64,000 nucleotides of DNA from DATCMU01 sp036563245 (GCA_036563245.1 DATCMU010000035.1:40870-104869), one strand, 5' to 3'; shown: positions 16,668 to 25,588, counted from the stretch's first letter. Notes: a model not told the origin generated them from the sequence alone. Translations and numbers: made by a program.

Positions 16668-17324
16668 ATGGCAATTGGGCGCCATCCGCAATGGGCGGAC
16701 CTGAACTTGCAGGATCTCCTGCAGAATTCCGCCCTGGTGGTGGTGGACGCGACGAATGGCGTCCTGCACCCGGATGGCGCCCAGTCTGCCGACGGGCTCT
16801 GGCAGCGCGCCCGCTCTCGCGGCGGCGCGCTTGAGGCGATCGCCAGCCTGGTGGGCCTTGCACGCAAGCGTGCGATGCCCGTCGCCTGGCTGCGTTACGA
16901 ATACCTGCGCCAGCATTACCCCGCGACGATCCTGGATCGCGCCCAGCAAGACTACTGGTACGGAAACCGGACCTGGACCGGGGGCCAGAAGGTTTGGGAA
17001 GGCGCGCTTGTCGATGAGCTCGCCGTGCTCAGGACATCTGAAGACCTCGATGCCGTCTATACGAGCTTTGGAAATGTCTTTCTGGGTTCGCCCCTGCTGC
17101 CGTCGCTGGCCGCCTGGAATGTACGGACCATCCTGATCTGCGGTTTTCACCTGGACCATTGCGTGGAACAGGCGGCGCGCACCGCCCGCGATTTCAGCCT
17201 GGTTCCCGTTGTCGTGGGCGATGCCAGCGCGGCGTCGGACCCGGCGGATGAGCAGCCCACCCTCAAACGCATCGATGCGAACTGGGCGCCCGTTATCGAG
17301 GCTCGCGAGCTACTGACTTCCTGA
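16668..17324 (+). CDS. Isochorismatase-like cysteine hydrolase
   Basis: 218 residues. The catalytic Asp is in VVVDATNG (D27) and the nucleophile Cys in GFHLDHCVEQAARTARD (C165). The usual catalytic lysine lies six residues before the F of the FxGTxL-like segment; here that position is Thr (VYTSFGNVFLGSPL, T132). Family members hydrolyse N-carbamoyl compounds, ureidoacrylate, nicotinamide or similar amides. Its place between a polyamine-type importer and an omega-aminotransferase suggests release of an amino compound from an imported amide; this is inference. Some members do work without a classical triad, so activity is uncertain. Confidence 0.85.
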   Translation: MAIGRHPQWADLNLQDLLQNSALVVVDATNGVLHPDGAQSADGLWQRARSRGGALEAIASLVGLARKRAMPVAWLRYEYLRQHYPATILDRAQQDYWYGNRTWTGGQKVWEGALVDELAVLRTSEDLDAVYTSFGNVFLGSPLLPSLAAWNVRTILICGFHLDHCVEQAARTARDFSLVPVVVGDASAASDPADEQPTLKRIDANWAPVIEARELLTS

Positions 17325-17326
17325 TT

Positions 17327-17367
17327 GCTCCGGCCCCGCTGCCCGCCGGGCCGCGCTGGCCCGGAGC
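17327..17367 (+). terminator. Intra-operon GC-rich stem-loop
   Basis: GCTCCGG at 17327-17333 pairs with CCGGAGC at 17361-17367, extended by further GC pairs inside. It starts 2 bases after the hydrolase stop and lies 72 bases before the aminotransferase start. No T-tract follows, so partial attenuation or mRNA protection is more likely than full termination. Confidence 0.4.
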
Positions 17368-17439
17368 GTCGGCCGCGTGTCGATCTCGCCGGCTGGCAGG
17401 TCGAGTGAACAAGCACTTCTTTCGAACAGGACAAGATCG

Positions 17440-18759
17440 ATGAACGAGACATTCCAACCCCGATCGCTCGACAGTTTCTGGATGCCCTTCACGGCCAACC
17501 GGCAGTTCAAGGCCGATCCGCGAATGCTCGTCGCCGCCTCCGGCATGCATTACACCGCCCAGGACGGGCGACCGGTCCTTGACGCAACGGCGGGTCTCTG
17601 GTGCGTGAACGCAGGGCACGGCCGCCGCGAGATCGCCGAGGCTGTCGCCAACCAGTTGCGTGACCTCGACTATGCGCCATCGTTCCAGATGGGGCACCCG
17701 CTTGCCTTCGAATTCGCCGAGCGCCTGGGCGCGATCGCGCCGGCGGGTCTCGATCGGGTCTTCTTCGCCAATTCAGGATCGGAAGCGGTAGACACGGCCC
17801 TGAAAATGGCGCTGGCCTATCACCGCGCGCGCGGCGAGGGCGCCAGGACACGCCTCGTGGGGCGGGCGCGGGCCTATCACGGGGTGGGATTTGGCGGGCT
17901 TTCAGTCGGCGGCCTGGTCGGAAACCGGCGAAACTTCATCCAGTTGCCCGGTGTCGATCATCTGGCCGATACCCACGACCTCGCCCGGAATGCCTTCACG
18001 GACGGCCAGCCCGAATTCGGCGCCGAGCGCGCGAACGACCTTGAGCGCATCATTGCATTGCATGGCGCCGAGAACATCGCGGCGGTGATCGTGGAGCCCA
18101 TGGCCGGCTCGACAGGCGTCCTCATCCCGCCTCTCGGTTACCTCGACCGCCTGCGCGAATTGTGCACTACCCACGGCATCCTGCTCATATTCGACGAGGT
18201 CATCACCGGTTTCGGGCGGCTCGGGGCACCGTTTGCCGCCCAGAAATTCGGCGTCGTCCCCGATATCATGACCGTGGCGAAGGGGATCACCAACGGGACC
18301 ATTCCGATGGGCGCGGTCCTGGCGTCGCGCCAGGTCCACGATGCCATGATGCATGGGCCTGATGGCAGCATCGAGTTCGCCCACGGCTACACCTATTCGG
18401 GCCATCCAGTGGCCGCCGCGGCCGGCCTTGCAACGCTCGATATCTACCAGGGCGAGGGCCTGATGACACGGGCATCGGATATCGAGACCGACTGGCAATC
18501 GGCGCTTTCGCGTCTGCGTGGCCTCCCCAATATCATCGATATCCGCAGTATCGGCCTGGTTGGCGCCATCGAACTGCAGCCCAGGCCCGACGCGCCCGGC
18601 AGAAGGGCCTACGAAGCCTTCGTCCAGTGCTTCAAGGCGGGCGTACTCGTGCGCGTCACGGGCGATGTCATTGCGCTTTCCCCGCCCCTTGTCGCGGAGC
18701 GCGAACACATCGATACGATCGTTGAAACCCTGGCCGACGTGCTCGCCCACATCAACTGA
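17440..18759 (+). CDS. Class III (omega-amino acid) aminotransferase
   Basis: 439 residues, PLP-dependent. Key blocks are the N-terminal FWMPFTANRQFKADPRMLV typical of beta-alanine/omega-amino acid:pyruvate transaminases, FANSGSEAVDTALKMALAYH, YHGVGFGGLSVGG, the cofactor Asp in LIFDEVITGFGRLG and the Schiff-base Lys in TVAKGITNGTIPMGAVLAS. It probably transfers the amino group of beta-alanine or a related omega-amine to pyruvate; the resulting malonate semialdehyde would feed the MmsA at the operon head. The ATG at 17440 is preferred over an upstream GTG at 17377 because family conservation begins there. Confidence 0.92.
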   Translation: MNETFQPRSLDSFWMPFTANRQFKADPRMLVAASGMHYTAQDGRPVLDATAGLWCVNAGHGRREIAEAVANQLRDLDYAPSFQMGHPLAFEFAERLGAIAPAGLDRVFFANSGSEAVDTALKMALAYHRARGEGARTRLVGRARAYHGVGFGGLSVGGLVGNRRNFIQLPGVDHLADTHDLARNAFTDGQPEFGAERANDLERIIALHGAENIAAVIVEPMAGSTGVLIPPLGYLDRLRELCTTHGILLIFDEVITGFGRLGAPFAAQKFGVVPDIMTVAKGITNGTIPMGAVLASRQVHDAMMHGPDGSIEFAHGYTYSGHPVAAAAGLATLDIYQGEGLMTRASDIETDWQSALSRLRGLPNIIDIRSIGLVGAIELQPRPDAPGRRAYEAFVQCFKAGVLVRVTGDVIALSPPLVAEREHIDTIVETLADVLAHIN

Positions 18760-18801
18760 GCGCCATCGCCACGGTCTGACCGGGCAGGGTGACGGGGCGG
18801 A

Positions 18802-20418
18802 TCAGGATGCGTGTCCACGGATCATGTCGGCTGCCTTTTCCGCGATCATGATGACCGGCGACGCGGTGTTTCCGGACACGATCCTGGGCATGATCGAGGC
18901 GTCGATGACCCGGAGCCCGTCGATGCCGCGCACGCGCAGACTGGAATCCACAACCGCCTTGTCGTCCGGGCCCATTCTGCACGTTCCCACGGGATGGAAG
19001 ATCGTGGTGGCGATGTTGCCGATCTCGCGCACCAGCTCGTCGTCGGTCTGCACGCCGGGGCCGGGCAGGAACTCCTGCGGCTCGTAGGGCGCCAGCGCCT
19101 TTGCCGTCATGATCTTTCGCGCCTGCTTGACCGCGGTGACCGCGACCTGCCGGTCGCGCTCGGCCGAGAGATAGTTGAGCCGGATGTCGGGTTGCCGATC
19201 CGTCTCCCGGCTGGTCGCATGTGTGCTGCCCCTGCTTTCCGGCCTCAGGTTGCACACCGACACGGTTATCGCGGGGAAGGGGTGCAGCGCATCGCCCAGC
19301 TTGTCGGTCGACAGCGGTTGGACGTGATACTCCAGATCGGGCGTTTCGAGCGCAGGGCTGGACTTGGTGAACATCCCGAACTGGCTGGGCGCCATGGAAA
19401 GCGGGCCACTGCGGCGCACCCCGTATTCCAGTGCCATCAGCGCCTTGCCCACAAGCGAGTTCGCCGCGGTATTCAGTGTCCTGGCGTTGCGCACCTTGTA
19501 GGCGGTCCGGATCTGGAGATGGTCCTGCAGGTTTTCGCCTACACCTTCGCTTTCGTGAATGATCTCGACGCCAAGGTCCCTGAGAACTTCGTGCCTGCCA
19601 ACTCCCGACAACTCCAGGATCTTGGGCGAGTTGATCGCTCCCGCCGCCAGAAGGACTTCGTCCGCAGCCCTTGCCACGCAGGTCTCGCCGCGCCAGCGGA
19701 ATCGCACGCCGGTCGCGCGCCTGTTCTCGATGACGAGGCGTTCGGTCTGCGAGTTGGTCAGCACGCGCAGATTGGGCCTTCTCATGGCTGGCCGCAGGAA
19801 GCCCTTTGCCGTGCTCCAGCGCACGCCGTGGTTCTGGTTGACCTCGAAGAAGCCCGATCCCTCGTTATTGCCGTCATTGAAGTCGTCGCGTGGCATCACG
19901 CCGAATTCCATGGCGCCCTGCTGCACGGCCCGCAGGATCTCCCAGTTCAGGCGCTGGCGGGAGACTTTCCATTCGCCGCCCGACTTGTGGTGCGCGCTGT
20001 TGCCTGCATGGTGGTCCTCGGACCTGAGGAAATAGGGCAGGACGTCGTCCCAGCCCCAGCCGGCATTCCCCATCTGCCGCCAGCCCTCATAGTCGGCCGC
20101 CTGGCCGCGCATGTAGATCATTCCGTTGATCGACGTGCAGCCGCCAAGCACCTTGCCGCGCGGGTAGGAGAGCGACCGCCCGTTGAGGCCCGGTTCCGCC
20201 GAGGTCTTCATCATCCAGTCGGTGCGCGGATTGCCCATGCAGTAGAGATAGCCCACCGGGATGTGGATCCAGTGATAGGAATCGTTGCCGCCTGCCTCAA
20301 GCAAAAGTACTTTCTTGTCAGGGTCTTGGGTGAGCCGGTTCGCCAGCACGCATCCCGCAGTTCCCGCGCCTACGATGATATAGTCGTAACTGCCCTCCAG
20401 TTCGCGAACCTGATCCAT
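18802..20418 (-). CDS. GMC-family FAD-dependent alcohol/choline dehydrogenase
   Basis: 538 residues. The FAD-binding start is YDYIIVGAGTAGCVLANRL, then LLLEAGG, the GMC signature GKVLGGCTSINGMIYMRGQ, and the active-site end block HPVGTCRMGPDDKAVVDSSL. The family oxidises primary alcohols such as choline, polyethylene glycol or diols and passes electrons to the respiratory chain. It lies downstream of a LysR gene on the same strand and next to mmsA, mmsB and an iron-dependent alcohol dehydrogenase, which points to alcohol or diol catabolism rather than to betaine synthesis. Confidence 0.93.
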   Translation of the reverse strand: MDQVRELEGSYDYIIVGAGTAGCVLANRLTQDPDKKVLLLEAGGNDSYHWIHIPVGYLYCMGNPRTDWMMKTSAEPGLNGRSLSYPRGKVLGGCTSINGMIYMRGQAADYEGWRQMGNAGWGWDDVLPYFLRSEDHHAGNSAHHKSGGEWKVSRQRLNWEILRAVQQGAMEFGVMPRDDFNDGNNEGSGFFEVNQNHGVRWSTAKGFLRPAMRRPNLRVLTNSQTERLVIENRRATGVRFRWRGETCVARAADEVLLAAGAINSPKILELSGVGRHEVLRDLGVEIIHESEGVGENLQDHLQIRTAYKVRNARTLNTAANSLVGKALMALEYGVRRSGPLSMAPSQFGMFTKSSPALETPDLEYHVQPLSTDKLGDALHPFPAITVSVCNLRPESRGSTHATSRETDRQPDIRLNYLSAERDRQVAVTAVKQARKIMTAKALAPYEPQEFLPGPGVQTDDELVREIGNIATTIFHPVGTCRMGPDDKAVVDSSLRVRGIDGLRVIDASIMPRIVSGNTASPVIMIAEKAADMIRGHAS

Positions 20419-20558
20419 CCGTCCCTCTCCCCTCTTCTTGTTTTGCCAACACTCCTATCCGACCAGCGGCCATTGGAACAAGTTGCACTCAAGTCGCATA
20501 TGGACGGCAGCCCCGGCCAGCCTGGACGCAGTGGACAGAACGGCAGACAAGCTCGGTA

Positions 20559-21482
20559 TCAGACCTGCGTCGTGGCGCCGGACAAGAAGGACGTCTCGAA
20601 CTGGCCATGGGCGCGCTTCACCTGCTCGACGATGAAATCGATCACCGTTCGCACGCGCGCGGAGTCGCGGGAATCCTGGTGGGCCATGATCCAGAATGTG
20701 CGCTTGATTTCGACCAGGTTGGGCAGGACGGGCACCAGCGCCGGCACGGATCGCGCCATGAAATCGGGCAGGATGCACAACCCCACGCCTGCCTCCACCG
20801 CGCGGGTCTGGGCGAAAATGTTCGTGCTCGACAGGCGGGGTCCCAGGTCGGGTTCGATGGCGTTGAGGTAGTCGAGTTCGGGCGTGAAGATCAGGTCCGG
20901 GATATAGCCGATGATCGTATGGCTTGCGATCTCCTCCTTGCGCGTGATCGGCCCGTTGTGGCGCAGATAGTCGCGCGAGGCATAGACATGCAGCGTATAA
21001 TCGGTGAGCTTGCGTGAGAACAGCCGGCCGCTGTCGGGCCGCGACAGCCCCACCGCGATATCGGCCTCGCGCTTGGACAGGCTGAAGATGCGGGGCATCG
21101 CAACCAGTTGCAACTCAAGCTCGGGGTTGCGGCTCGCCAGTTCCCCGAGGCGCGGCGCCAGAAAGAACGAACCGAACCCATCCGGAGCGCCGATCCGCAC
21201 CGCCCCTGTCAGCGAGAACCGTTCCCCCGCGATATCGTTCTGGATCGTGGCCGCCGTGCTCTCGATATTCTCGGCGTGCACCAGCATCTTCTCGCCCAGG
21301 TCGGTCAGCGCATAACCGCGCGGCGAACGGGTGAACAGGGCGGCGCCAAGCCGCTTTTCCAGGGCGCGCACACGCCGGCTGATCGTGGCGTGATCGGTGT
21401 CCATGCGCCGGGCCGCCGCCGTCAGGCGGCCCGTGCGCGCAACGGCGAGAAAATAGCGAAGATCATCCCAGTCGAATGCCAT
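20559..21482 (-). CDS. LysR-type transcriptional regulator
   Basis: 307 residues. The N-terminal winged helix is MAFDWDDLRYFLAVARTGRL then TAAARRMDTDHATISRRVRALEKRLGAALF; residues about 90-300 form the effector-binding domain. The ATG at 21482 gives the standard family start; another ATG at 21494 adds four residues. It is divergent from the second mmsA gene, with palindromic DNA in between, and lies upstream of the GMC gene on the same strand. Regulation of both flanks is likely; the effector is unknown. Confidence 0.92.
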   Translation of the reverse strand: MAFDWDDLRYFLAVARTGRLTAAARRMDTDHATISRRVRALEKRLGAALFTRSPRGYALTDLGEKMLVHAENIESTAATIQNDIAGERFSLTGAVRIGAPDGFGSFFLAPRLGELASRNPELELQLVAMPRIFSLSKREADIAVGLSRPDSGRLFSRKLTDYTLHVYASRDYLRHNGPITRKEEIASHTIIGYIPDLIFTPELDYLNAIEPDLGPRLSSTNIFAQTRAVEAGVGLCILPDFMARSVPALVPVLPNLVEIKRTFWIMAHQDSRDSARVRTVIDFIVEQVKRAHGQFETSFLSGATTQV

Positions 21483-21517
21483 GGGTATGAGCATAATCGC
21501 ACAATGGTTGATCCATC

Positions 21518-21563
21518 AAGGGTCTGGCCTTGCGAAACTAAACAGATGCATCTTTGCGTTTAG
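21518..21563. promoter_or_regulatory. Palindromes between LysR and mmsA2
   Basis: TTGATCCATCAA (21518-21529) is a palindrome apart from its two central bases. CTAAAC (21538-21543) and GTTTAG (21558-21563) form a second inverted repeat that encloses the perfect palindrome AGATGCATCT (21544-21553). All lie within 106 bases separating the divergent starts. They are candidate LysR sites; the promoter elements themselves are not obvious. Confidence 0.4.
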
Positions 21564-21587
21564 CGGAGTTTCAGGGAGGAGGCGTCG

Positions 21588-23087
21588 TTGTACAACGTTG
21601 GGCACTTCATCGGGGGAAGCCGGGTCGAGGGCGCGAGCGGCCGACACAGCGATATCTTCAATCCCGCCACTGGAGAGGTCCAGGGCCGCGTGGCGCTGGC
21701 CAGCGCCGACGAACTGAACGCCGCGATCGCGAACGCGAGGGCAGCGCAGCCCGAATGGGCGGCGGTCAATCCGCAGCGGCGCGCCCGTGTCCTGATGAAA
21801 TTCGTCGAACTTCTGAACAGGGACATGGACAAGCTCGCCGAGGCGCTGTCGCGCGAGCACGGCAAGACGCTCCCCGACGCGCGCGGCGACGTGATCCGTG
21901 GGCTTGAGGTCGCCGAGTTCTGCATCGGTGCCCCACATCTGCTCAAGGGCGAGTTCGCCGAAGGCGTCGGGCCGGACATCGACATCCATTCGGTGCGCCA
22001 GCCGCTTGGCGTGGTCGCCGGCATTACCCCGTTCAACTTCCCCGCGATGATCCCGATGTGGAAATTCTGCCCGGCCATCGCGGCGGGCAACGCCTTCATC
22101 CTCAAGCCGTCCGAGCGCGATCCGTCCGTTCCCATCATGCTGGCGGAACTGATGTTGGAAGCTGGCCTGCCTGCCGGCATTCTGAACGTGGTCAACGGCG
22201 ACAAGGAAACCGTCGACGGTATCCTCGATCACCGCGACATCATGGCGGTGGGCTTTGTCGGTTCGACCGCGGTTGCCGAATATGTCTACACGCGTGGCTG
22301 CGCGGCCGGGAAGCGTGTGCAATGCTTTGGTGGCGCCAAGAACCACATGCTGATCATGCCCGACGCGGACATGGACAAGGCCGTCGATGCACTCGTGGGT
22401 GCCGGCTACGGAGCGGCGGGCGAACGCTGCATGGCCGTCTCGGTTGCCGTGCCGGTCGGCGAGGGGACGGCGGACCGGCTCATGGAGAAGCTGACGCCGC
22501 GCGTCGAAAACCTCAAGATCGCCCCGTATACGGTCGGCGACGACGCCGACTTCGGCCCCCTTGTGACGAGCGAGGCGCGGGCACGCGTGACCGGTTATGT
22601 CGACAAGGGCGTCGAGGAAGGCGCCACGCTCGTCGTCGATGGACGCGGCTTTGCGCTGCAGGGATATGAGAACGGCTTTTTCATCGGCCCCTGCCTGTTC
22701 GACCGCGTCACGCGGGACATGACGATCTACAAGGAAGAAATCTTCGGGCCGGTGCTGTCGGTCGTTCGGGCAAAGACCTACGAGGAAGCCCTCGACCTTG
22801 CCATGAGTCACGAATACGGGAACGGCGTTGCCATCTTCACCCGGGACGGCGACGCCGCGCGCGATTTCGCCGCAAGGGTGAATGTGGGCATGGTGGGGAT
22901 CAATGTGCCCATTCCGGTGCCGGTTGCGCACTTCACATTCGGCGGCTGGAAGCGGTCCGGATTCGGAGACCTCAACCAGTACGGCCCGGACGCCTTCAGG
23001 TTCTATACCCAGACCAAGACGATCACCTCGCGCTGGCCTTCGGGCATCAGGGACGGCGCGGAATTCGCCATGCCGACGTCAGGCTGA
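21588..23087 (+). CDS. mmsA: CoA-acylating methylmalonate-semialdehyde dehydrogenase (second copy)
   Basis: 499 residues, with a TTG start decided by AGGGAGGA at 21573-21580, 7 bases upstream. The protein starts MYNVGHFIGG as in canonical MmsA. Blocks are GITPFNFPAMIPMWKFCPAIA, GGAKNHMLIMPDADMDKA and the catalytic Cys in AGERCMAVSVAVPVG. It is closer to canonical MmsA in its N-terminus than the copy at 11089. It is followed by an MmsB-like dehydrogenase, as in valine-catabolic operons, but the GMC and Fe-alcohol dehydrogenases nearby suggest a wider role on 3-hydroxy acids. Confidence 0.94.
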   Translation: MYNVGHFIGGSRVEGASGRHSDIFNPATGEVQGRVALASADELNAAIANARAAQPEWAAVNPQRRARVLMKFVELLNRDMDKLAEALSREHGKTLPDARGDVIRGLEVAEFCIGAPHLLKGEFAEGVGPDIDIHSVRQPLGVVAGITPFNFPAMIPMWKFCPAIAAGNAFILKPSERDPSVPIMLAELMLEAGLPAGILNVVNGDKETVDGILDHRDIMAVGFVGSTAVAEYVYTRGCAAGKRVQCFGGAKNHMLIMPDADMDKAVDALVGAGYGAAGERCMAVSVAVPVGEGTADRLMEKLTPRVENLKIAPYTVGDDADFGPLVTSEARARVTGYVDKGVEEGATLVVDGRGFALQGYENGFFIGPCLFDRVTRDMTIYKEEIFGPVLSVVRAKTYEEALDLAMSHEYGNGVAIFTRDGDAARDFAARVNVGMVGINVPIPVPVAHFTFGGWKRSGFGDLNQYGPDAFRFYTQTKTITSRWPSGIRDGAEFAMPTSG

Positions 23088-23136
23088 GGCATGCCGGTCG
23101 GCAGGTCGGCCGACCGAAACGGGGGAGGAAAGCGAC

Positions 23137-23160
23137 ATGAGAAGCGGGGGACCCAGTTGA
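23137..23160 (+). CDS. Possible 7-codon leader peptide coupled to mmsB
   Basis: ATG at 23137 follows an ideal GGGGGAGGAAAGCGAC ribosome site and encodes MRSGGPS. Its TGA (23158-23160) overlaps the TTG start of mmsB (23157). Either it is a real leader that couples ribosomes onto a weak TTG start, or it marks the old mmsB start separated by a frameshift. The geometry is seen directly; translation is not shown. Confidence 0.35.
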   Translation: MRSGGPS

Positions 23161-24050
23161 GCCGCATTGCCTTCATCGGCCTTGGAAACATGGGCTTGCC
23201 AATGGCGGTGAACCTTGGCAAGGCCGGTCATGAATTGCGCGTCTTCGATGCGTCGCCGGATGCGATGGCAGGTGCGGCGGCGCAGGGCCTGACCGCGGCC
23301 ACCGACATCGCCGAGGTCGTCAGCGGAGCCGAATTCATCGTCACGATGCTGCCCAACGGGGCGATCGTGCTCAAGGTGTTCGAGCAGATCCTGCCCGCGG
23401 CCGGCAGCGGCGCGGTTATCATCGACTGCTCGACGATCGACGTGGCCAGCGCCAGAAAGGCGCACGAGATGGCCTCGGCAGCGGGCCTGCTTCCGCTCGA
23501 TGCGCCCGTTTCTGGCGGCACGGCAGGGGCTGCCGCCGCAACGCTTACGTTCATGGCGGGCGGGAGCAAGCCGGTCTTCGCCAGGGCGGAACCCGTGCTC
23601 GGCGCGATGGGGGCAAGGATCGTCTATTGCGGCGAAGGCGGCGCCGGACAGGCGGCCAAGATCTGCAACAACATGCTTCTTGGCATTTCCATGATCGGTG
23701 CGTGCGAGGCCTTTGCGCTCGCCGAAAAGCTGGGCTTGTCGGCCCAGGCCGCATTTGATGTCATTTCCACGTCCTCGGGCTCGTGCTGGTCGGTCAACTC
23801 CTATTGCCCGGTGCCCGATGTCGGTCCGAAGACGCCGGCTGACAACGGTTACCGGCCCGGCTTTGCCGCCGAACTCATGCTCAAGGATCTCGGCCTGTCG
23901 CAGGAGGCGGCCGCAAAGGCCGGCCAGGCAACGCCGATGGGCGAGCATGCCATGCAGCTCTATCGGGCCTTCGTTGAGGGTAGCGGTGCGGGTAAGGATT
24001 TTTCCGGGATCATCGAATTTCTCAGGACTGCGGCGAGGGACCCCGAGTGA
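23157..24050 (+). CDS. mmsB: 3-hydroxyisobutyrate / beta-hydroxyacid dehydrogenase
   Basis: 297 residues. The N-terminal NAD site is RIAFIGLGNMGLPMAVNLGKA, the substrate motif DAPVSGGTAGAAAATLTFMAGG, and the catalytic Lys is in GAGQAAKICNNMLLG. It oxidises 3-hydroxyisobutyrate or a similar 3-hydroxy acid to the semialdehyde used by MmsA just upstream. The reading frame has no ATG near the conserved start; TTG at 23157 is the best in-frame candidate and is overlapped by the stop of a 7-codon ORF. Confidence 0.92.
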   Translation: MSRIAFIGLGNMGLPMAVNLGKAGHELRVFDASPDAMAGAAAQGLTAATDIAEVVSGAEFIVTMLPNGAIVLKVFEQILPAAGSGAVIIDCSTIDVASARKAHEMASAAGLLPLDAPVSGGTAGAAAATLTFMAGGSKPVFARAEPVLGAMGARIVYCGEGGAGQAAKICNNMLLGISMIGACEAFALAEKLGLSAQAAFDVISTSSGSCWSVNSYCPVPDVGPKTPADNGYRPGFAAELMLKDLGLSQEAAAKAGQATPMGEHAMQLYRAFVEGSGAGKDFSGIIEFLRTAARDPE

Positions 24051-24241
24051 GACCCGGATCGCAACAGCGGCCCGCGTTCCCGATGTCACCGGGGCCCGTG
24101 ACTGTTGCCGCCGCATCCAGCCACCTGAACGCATCCGGTCTGCCTGATGGCGCCTTCGGTGCCGTAGCGAAGGCGGATCGGATCATTCCTGTTGCATGCC
24201 GGCCCATATCGCAATCCGCGCAGGGTCGGCTTGCCAACGTG

Positions 24242-24328
24242 GCTCCCAACCAGTCCAAAAGGGCGACAACGCTGCTCAAGACCGGCGGGTTCCCTGTCGG
24301 CAACAAACGAAGCGGACTGGTTGGGAGC
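24242..24328 (+). promoter_or_regulatory. 15-base perfect inverted repeat upstream of the Liv operon
   Basis: GCTCCCAACCAGTCC (24242-24256) and GGACTGGTTGGGAGC (24314-24328) are exact reverse complements separated by 57 bases. The right arm ends 34 bases before the start of the binding-protein gene, just upstream of its AAGGAGGGAGG site. The 312-base gap from 24051 to 24362 otherwise holds no gene that I can support. It could be an RNA stem in the leader, a terminator of mmsB, or the terminal repeats of a small mobile element. No flanking target duplication is visible. Confidence 0.55.
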
Positions 24329-24362
24329 ACAATGTCCCAATGAACCAAGGAGGGAGGACATC

Positions 24363-25577
24363 ATGAAATCGTTACTCTGTGCAGGAATCGGCATTGCCGC
24401 GTTCATGGCCGCGTCCGGCGCGGCCATGGCCGACGGCATTTCCAATGATGTGGTCAAGATCGGTGTTCTTGGCGACATGTCCGGCGTCTATTCGACCGGG
24501 TTCAGCGGCGATGGCGCCGTTGCCGCCGTCAAGATGGCAGTCGAGGACTTCGGCGGCACGGTTCTGGGCAAGAAGATCGAGGTGATCTCGGCGGACCACC
24601 AGAACAAGGCTGACGTGGCTTCCGCCACTGCGCGCCAGTGGATCGATGAAGATCACGTCGACATGATAACCGACCTGACCAATTCGGCGGTCGCCCTTGC
24701 CGTGCAACAGGTCGCCTCCGACAAGAAGGTCATCACCATCGCCACCGGCGCGGCCTCTTCGGATCTCACTGGCAAGGCCTGCACCAAATACGGCATCCAC
24801 TACGGCTACGATACCCATGCCCTGCCGGTCGGCACGGCAACTGCCGTGGTGCAGAATGGTGGCGACACCTGGTACTTCATCACCGCTGACTATGCCTTCG
24901 GCCATGCCCTCGAGGACAATACGACCGAGGTCATCAACGCCCTTGGCGGCAAGGTGCTCGGCAGTTCCGACGTGCCGCTCGCCTCGACCGACTTCTCTTC
25001 CTATCTTCTGCAGGCGCAATCCTCCGGCGCGAAGGTCATCGGCCTGGCAAACGCGGGTGGCGACACCGTCAACTCGATCAAGCAGGCGCATGAGTTCGGC
25101 ATCACAGATGCCGGCCAGCAGCTTGCGGGCATGCTGGTGCTGATTTCCGACGTGAAGAGCCTTGGCACGGACGTCGCCAAGGGCCTGAACTTCACCACCG
25201 CCTGGTACTGGAACAGCGATGATGCCTCGCGGGCGTGGAAAGAGAAGTACATGAAGTACTCCAACGGCGCCGCGCCGACCTTCCCGCACGCAGCCGACTA
25301 CTCGCTCACCATGGCCTATCTGAAGGCCATCGAGGCGGCAGGCACCGACGATCCGGATGCAGTTCGCGCCGAACTGGGCAAGATGAAGATCGATGACTTC
25401 TTCGCCAAGGGCGGCACCATCCGGCAGGACGGCCTTCTGATGCACGACATGTATCTGCTCCAGGTCCAGGACAACGCAGGCGGCGATCCCTGGGACGTGG
25501 CCAAGGTCGTGCGGACGATTCCGGGTTCGGACGCCTACTTCTCGCTTGCCGACGGCGGTTGTCCGCTGGTCAAATAG
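24363..25577 (+). CDS. livK: Periplasmic branched-chain amino-acid-type binding protein
   Basis: 404 residues with a signal peptide (MKSLLCAGIGIAAFMAASGA, cleavage near AMA). The mature part is a type I periplasmic binding protein: VKIGVLGDMSGVYSTGF, GKKIEVISADHQNKADVA, WYFITADYAFGHALEDN. Members near this subgroup bind amides, urea, aromatic acids or amino acids. Strong ribosome site AAGGAGGGAGG. It is the first gene of a complete importer (livK-G-F-H-M). The ligand cannot be told; livK is used as a family label. Confidence 0.9.
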   Translation: MKSLLCAGIGIAAFMAASGAAMADGISNDVVKIGVLGDMSGVYSTGFSGDGAVAAVKMAVEDFGGTVLGKKIEVISADHQNKADVASATARQWIDEDHVDMITDLTNSAVALAVQQVASDKKVITIATGAASSDLTGKACTKYGIHYGYDTHALPVGTATAVVQNGGDTWYFITADYAFGHALEDNTTEVINALGGKVLGSSDVPLASTDFSSYLLQAQSSGAKVIGLANAGGDTVNSIKQAHEFGITDAGQQLAGMLVLISDVKSLGTDVAKGLNFTTAWYWNSDDASRAWKEKYMKYSNGAAPTFPHAADYSLTMAYLKAIEAAGTDDPDAVRAELGKMKIDDFFAKGGTIRQDGLLMHDMYLLQVQDNAGGDPWDVAKVVRTIPGSDAYFSLADGGCPLVK

Positions 25578-25588
25578 CATGATCGAGA

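Noticed and set aside
18811..20871. Plus-strand open frame of 686 codons
   Set aside because: Antisense to the GMC dehydrogenase, which has clear FAD and GMC motifs.
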